From positions 1 through 42,095 of the forward strand of contig VHCZ01000023.1 of NCBI GenBank assembly GCA_016871535.1: a DNA stretch of 42,095 nt, written 5' to 3'. This DNA comes from Verrucomicrobiota bacterium (lineage in GTDB: Bacteria; Verrucomicrobiota; Verrucomicrobiia; Limisphaerales; SIBE01). A model generated the notes under the pieces. It made no database searches. It was not told the origin of the DNA and saw only the letters and a list, made by a program, of their open reading frames with translations. Positions within the stretch are counted from its first letter, which is position 1, and each line of letters opens with the position of its first letter. This document shows, piece by piece, positions 40,122 through 42,095 of this stretch. A program made the position numbers and the translations under genes.

Positions 40122-40217
40122 CCGCGGAAATCCCAGTTCTTCGCTGTTTTCAGTGGCGACACACCGGTCGATGCGCCGGAACGCGCGTCACCGCGGAACT
40201 TCCGATTCGCTGCGCGG

Positions 40218-40847
40218 TCACTTCAGCCTGAGCCGATAAAACTTTTGCGCCGTGGCCATGGGCAGCGTGACCGTGATCCGGGTCCCATCATTCTGCGGCG
40301 TCGCTGCGGTTGCGCTCCAGTTTGGGCTGGCGAGATTCTCCGTGAATTCAGCCGTTGCGTTAGGGAAGTCTTTCGGCCACGACAGCGTCACCGCAGTTTG
40401 GGAGACCGCGATCGCCAGCTCCGGCGTGGCGGCATTGGGTCCCCAGGTCTCCAGACCGACGAGATTGGGCGGGGGCATGATGCCTCCGCCGAGTGTGATC
40501 TTGACGGCATTGGAATAAACTTCCCCATTTCCGGCCGTGGAGAAGGCGCGGACCTTGAGCGTCGCCTCTGAACCCGCCTCGACGCCGGGCACGACCGCCA
40601 GTCCGCCGAAGAAATATCCGGCGAGATTGAAAGTTTCGAGAAACACGGGTTGGCCGACGCGCTGCAAGGCGCCGCCGCGGCTGACGAGCAAAAGCTCCGC
40701 CTGCCATTCGGGACCTTCCAGTGCGGCGTTCGCCAGAAGGACGGGCGCATTCACACCCGCCGCGCCGTTGGCGAAATTGACCGTCCCCTGCCCTGCGGTC
40801 TGCCATGTGACCAACCCCAACAAGCCTGCACATAATGCGGTCTTCAT
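40218..40847 (-). CDS. Exported beta-rich protein of verrucomicrobial type
   Basis: A 209-residue protein with a signal peptide (MKTALCAGLLGLVTWQTAGQG) followed by GTVNFANGAAGVNAPVLLAN, a start seen in a recurring group of verrucomicrobial exported proteins. The C-terminal 65 residues form a separate beta-domain ending in FYRLRLK, also a common verrucomicrobial tail (NWSATAATPQNDGTRITVTLPMATAQKFYRLR). A Shine-Dalgarno GGAA is eight bases before the ATG at 40847. It begins 11 bp after the stop of the next gene, so the two form an operon. Function unknown; a surface or matrix role is inferred. Confidence 0.75.
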   Translation of the reverse strand: MKTALCAGLLGLVTWQTAGQGTVNFANGAAGVNAPVLLANAALEGPEWQAELLLVSRGGALQRVGQPVFLETFNLAGYFFGGLAVVPGVEAGSEATLKVRAFSTAGNGEVYSNAVKITLGGGIMPPPNLVGLETWGPNAATPELAIAVSQTAVTLSWPKDFPNATAEFTENLASPNWSATAATPQNDGTRITVTLPMATAQKFYRLRLK

Positions 40848-40858
40848 AAAGCCGTTCC

Positions 40859-41470
40859 TTAATTGATTGTGAAAGCGCGAGTCCATCTGAGTTCTTGATT
40901 AGCGCGAATGAAGAACGCTTCGCCCACTTCGATGTCGGGTTCGGAAGGCATCCACGTTCCGTTCGGCAAGAATGTGTAAACGTCGAATCGATTCGACCGC
41001 CATCGATAGACATTGTCGAAAGGAGCGAGCCGCAAACCGAGCGCGCTCATGACACCTCCGCGTTGCGGCACTTTGCTGGACTTGATCGAGAGCCCGCTGG
41101 GAATGGTGTTATCCAGATTGCCGGTCAGGATTTCGCCTTGAAAAATCGCCCTGAACTGAGTTCCGCTCCGATTGTAAACGAGAAACCCTTCTCCAGGCTC
41201 CAGCGCCTGGTCCGGGTTCGTCCAGACACCGCTGCTGAATCGGTTCGTCGAAAACTTGCCGTTGCTCAGGGTGTAAATCTCCGTACCCTCGGACGCCTGC
41301 GCAAACCGCTTCACCACGCGGTTGTCCGGCACTTTAAGTGGATTGGCCGCGAGCCTGATTCCAGGACCGCAGGTGATGGTCACATAGCCCATGGCCGGCG
41401 GCACAGCCGCCATGGCTCCGAAGCCGAAACCGGCCAAAGCCAAACTGAACAGGAAGGTGCGGATTCTCAT
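40859..41470 (-). CDS. Exported protein with verrucomicrobial repeat domain
   Basis: A 203-residue protein: signal peptide MRIRTFLFSLALAGFGFGAMA (cleavage near AMA/AV), then two copies of a motif with W-x-P/P-G-E-G-F features. The first is YTLSNGKFSTNRFSSGVWTNPDQALEPGEGFLVYN and the second is VYRWRSNRFDVYTFLPNGTWMPSEPDIEVGEAFFIR. Such repeats recur in verrucomicrobial surface proteins. ATG at 41470 has a clear Shine-Dalgarno (AAGGAG) seven bases upstream. It is the first gene of a two-gene operon with 40218-40847. Function unknown. Confidence 0.78.
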   Translation of the reverse strand: MRIRTFLFSLALAGFGFGAMAAVPPAMGYVTITCGPGIRLAANPLKVPDNRVVKRFAQASEGTEIYTLSNGKFSTNRFSSGVWTNPDQALEPGEGFLVYNRSGTQFRAIFQGEILTGNLDNTIPSGLSIKSSKVPQRGGVMSALGLRLAPFDNVYRWRSNRFDVYTFLPNGTWMPSEPDIEVGEAFFIRANQELRWTRAFTIN

Positions 41471-41736
41471 AATGCTCCTTTGGTTTTTGCTTGTTTCTCC
41501 GAGGTTGATTCATAAGCGAGTCCCAACGCGCTCTCTTGGTTCGAGGAATGTAGCACGGCTCTCAAAACAGGCCAGTGCGTTTTCTGCGCTGTCTCCTCTG
41601 CCGCGGTGCTCACTCATTCCTCGTAAAGAAACTGAAACCAGACCCTCTTCGCCTCTCTTCGTTTCTTTCTGCCATTCGGTTTGTGGGAAGTTTCCTTGGT
41701 TTCCGAACCATGCACTCGGCCCTTGAACCCGTCGAT
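41471..41736. other. Upstream region of exported-protein operon
   Basis: Apart from the Shine-Dalgarno just before 41470, no gene, terminator or repeat is recognised. Promoter elements of the exported-protein operon are expected here but could not be placed. Confidence 0.4.
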
Positions 41737-42001
41737 GGTAGGGCGAGTCCGTCCCGGCGAGCCGCTCGACGCGCTTGGAACACGTCTGACTCGGCTCGCT
41801 GGGGACAGGCTCGCCCCACCGTCTGGTTTCATGGGAAGCTTCCTTGGCCTGATTACCATGCTCTCGCCCCATGAATCCGGTAGAGACGGATTCCACTCCG
41901 TCCCTGACTTTCTTGATCCATCGAGCGAAACAGATTCCAGGGACGCGGTGGAACGCGTCCCTACCCGGTGGAAGAGTGAACAGGCTGGAAGCCTGTCCTA
42001 C
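41737..42001. repeat. Three REP/BIME-like units in a row
   Basis: (1) 41738-41820: GTAG then GGCGAGTCCGTCCC on the left, and the inverse GGGACAGGCTCGCCCCACC on the right. (2) 41879-41966: GTAG then AGACGGATTCCACTCCGTCC, paired with GGGACGCGGTGGAACGCGTC and CTAC (41961-41964). (3) 41980-42001: ACAGGCTGGAAGCCTGT then CTAC (41998-42001). The three units use different stem sequences but the same flank rule. The last supplies the stop codon of the gene entering from the right. Confidence 0.85.
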
Positions 42002-42095
42002 TTTAGCCGTTGCTGGGCTTTGCGCTTGGCGTCCAGCAGGCGGCTCGTCGTGCTCGCTGCTTCGGGCGCATCGGCGGATTTGGCGGGGGTGATGG
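41998..42095 (-). CDS. 3' end of a gene continuing beyond the window
   Basis: The minus strand is open from the window edge to a TAG at 41998-42000 and gives a helical, charged C-terminus (...AASTTSRLLDAKRKAQQRLK). The amphipathic, Lys/Arg-rich end looks like real protein and no other frame is better. Only 32 residues are seen, so no family can be assigned. The stop codon is the CTA of the CTAC flank of a REP-like hairpin. Confidence 0.5.
   Translation of the reverse strand, partial: ITPAKSADAPEAASTTSRLLDAKRKAQQRLK

Overview
The window looks like a chromosomal piece of a GC-rich verrucomicrobial genome, most likely a soil or freshwater member of the Pedosphaera/Limisphaera lineage (Planctomycetota would be the second choice). 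The reasons are three sets of planctomycete/verrucomicrobial surface-cytochrome families (DUF1552, DUF1592-type, DUF1549/DUF1553, DUF1501), Tat-exported Gfo/Idh/MocA oxidoreductases, a PmoA-family protein, an H-X9-DG prepilin-like protein, and intergenic spacers packed with small dispersed palindromes. No rRNA, tRNA, CRISPR array, prophage or complete transposase was recognised.

Layout. 325-1647 is an M48-type membrane protease. From 1937 to 17454 nearly everything is on the minus strand: a DUF1592-type dihaem protein and its DUF1552 partner, separated by a decayed PIN toxin and a RecB-like nuclease remnant; an exported ConA-like (DUF1080-like) protein; two tandem Gfo/Idh/MocA oxidoreductases; a PmoA-family protein; a short orphan; and a DUF1501 plus DUF1549/DUF1553 pair. 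At 17561 a YjhG/YagF-type D-xylonate dehydratase diverges from that pair, followed by a prepilin-like exported protein. A second DUF1501 plus DUF1553 pair lies at 20886-25370. 25371-26185 is a repeat-filled spacer leading into a probably truncated gene and an AAA/DUF4143 ATPase.

28217-32304 encodes a tripartite TRAP transporter with a TatT-type lipoprotein, a DctP binding protein and a fused DctQM permease, i.e. a TPAT-type system. The rest is more housekeeping-like: an SDR reductase, a class V aminotransferase next to a GspF/PilC-like protein, thioredoxin, an Ala/Pro-rich tail-anchored protein, an RRM RNA-binding protein, dxs overlapping xseB, a GNAT acetyltransferase and two exported proteins. 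The 3' end of another gene enters at the right edge.

Working hypothesis: the left half is equipment for oxidative breakdown of glycosides outside the cytoplasm (Tat-exported sugar dehydrogenases, a possible keto-glycoside hydrolase, aldonate dehydratase, haem proteins as possible electron acceptors), with carboxylate uptake by the TRAP system. This is inferred from families and proximity.

The most unusual layer is non-coding. Spacers carry many short palindromes preceded by GTAG on one strand or followed by CTAC on the other, often as inverted pairs. This is the layout of REP/BIME elements handled by RAYT transposases. At least six other inverted-repeat families are interspersed with them. 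Several elements touch coding sequence: two supply the stop codon of a gene, one lies in a prepilin leader, and others abut or read into gene starts.
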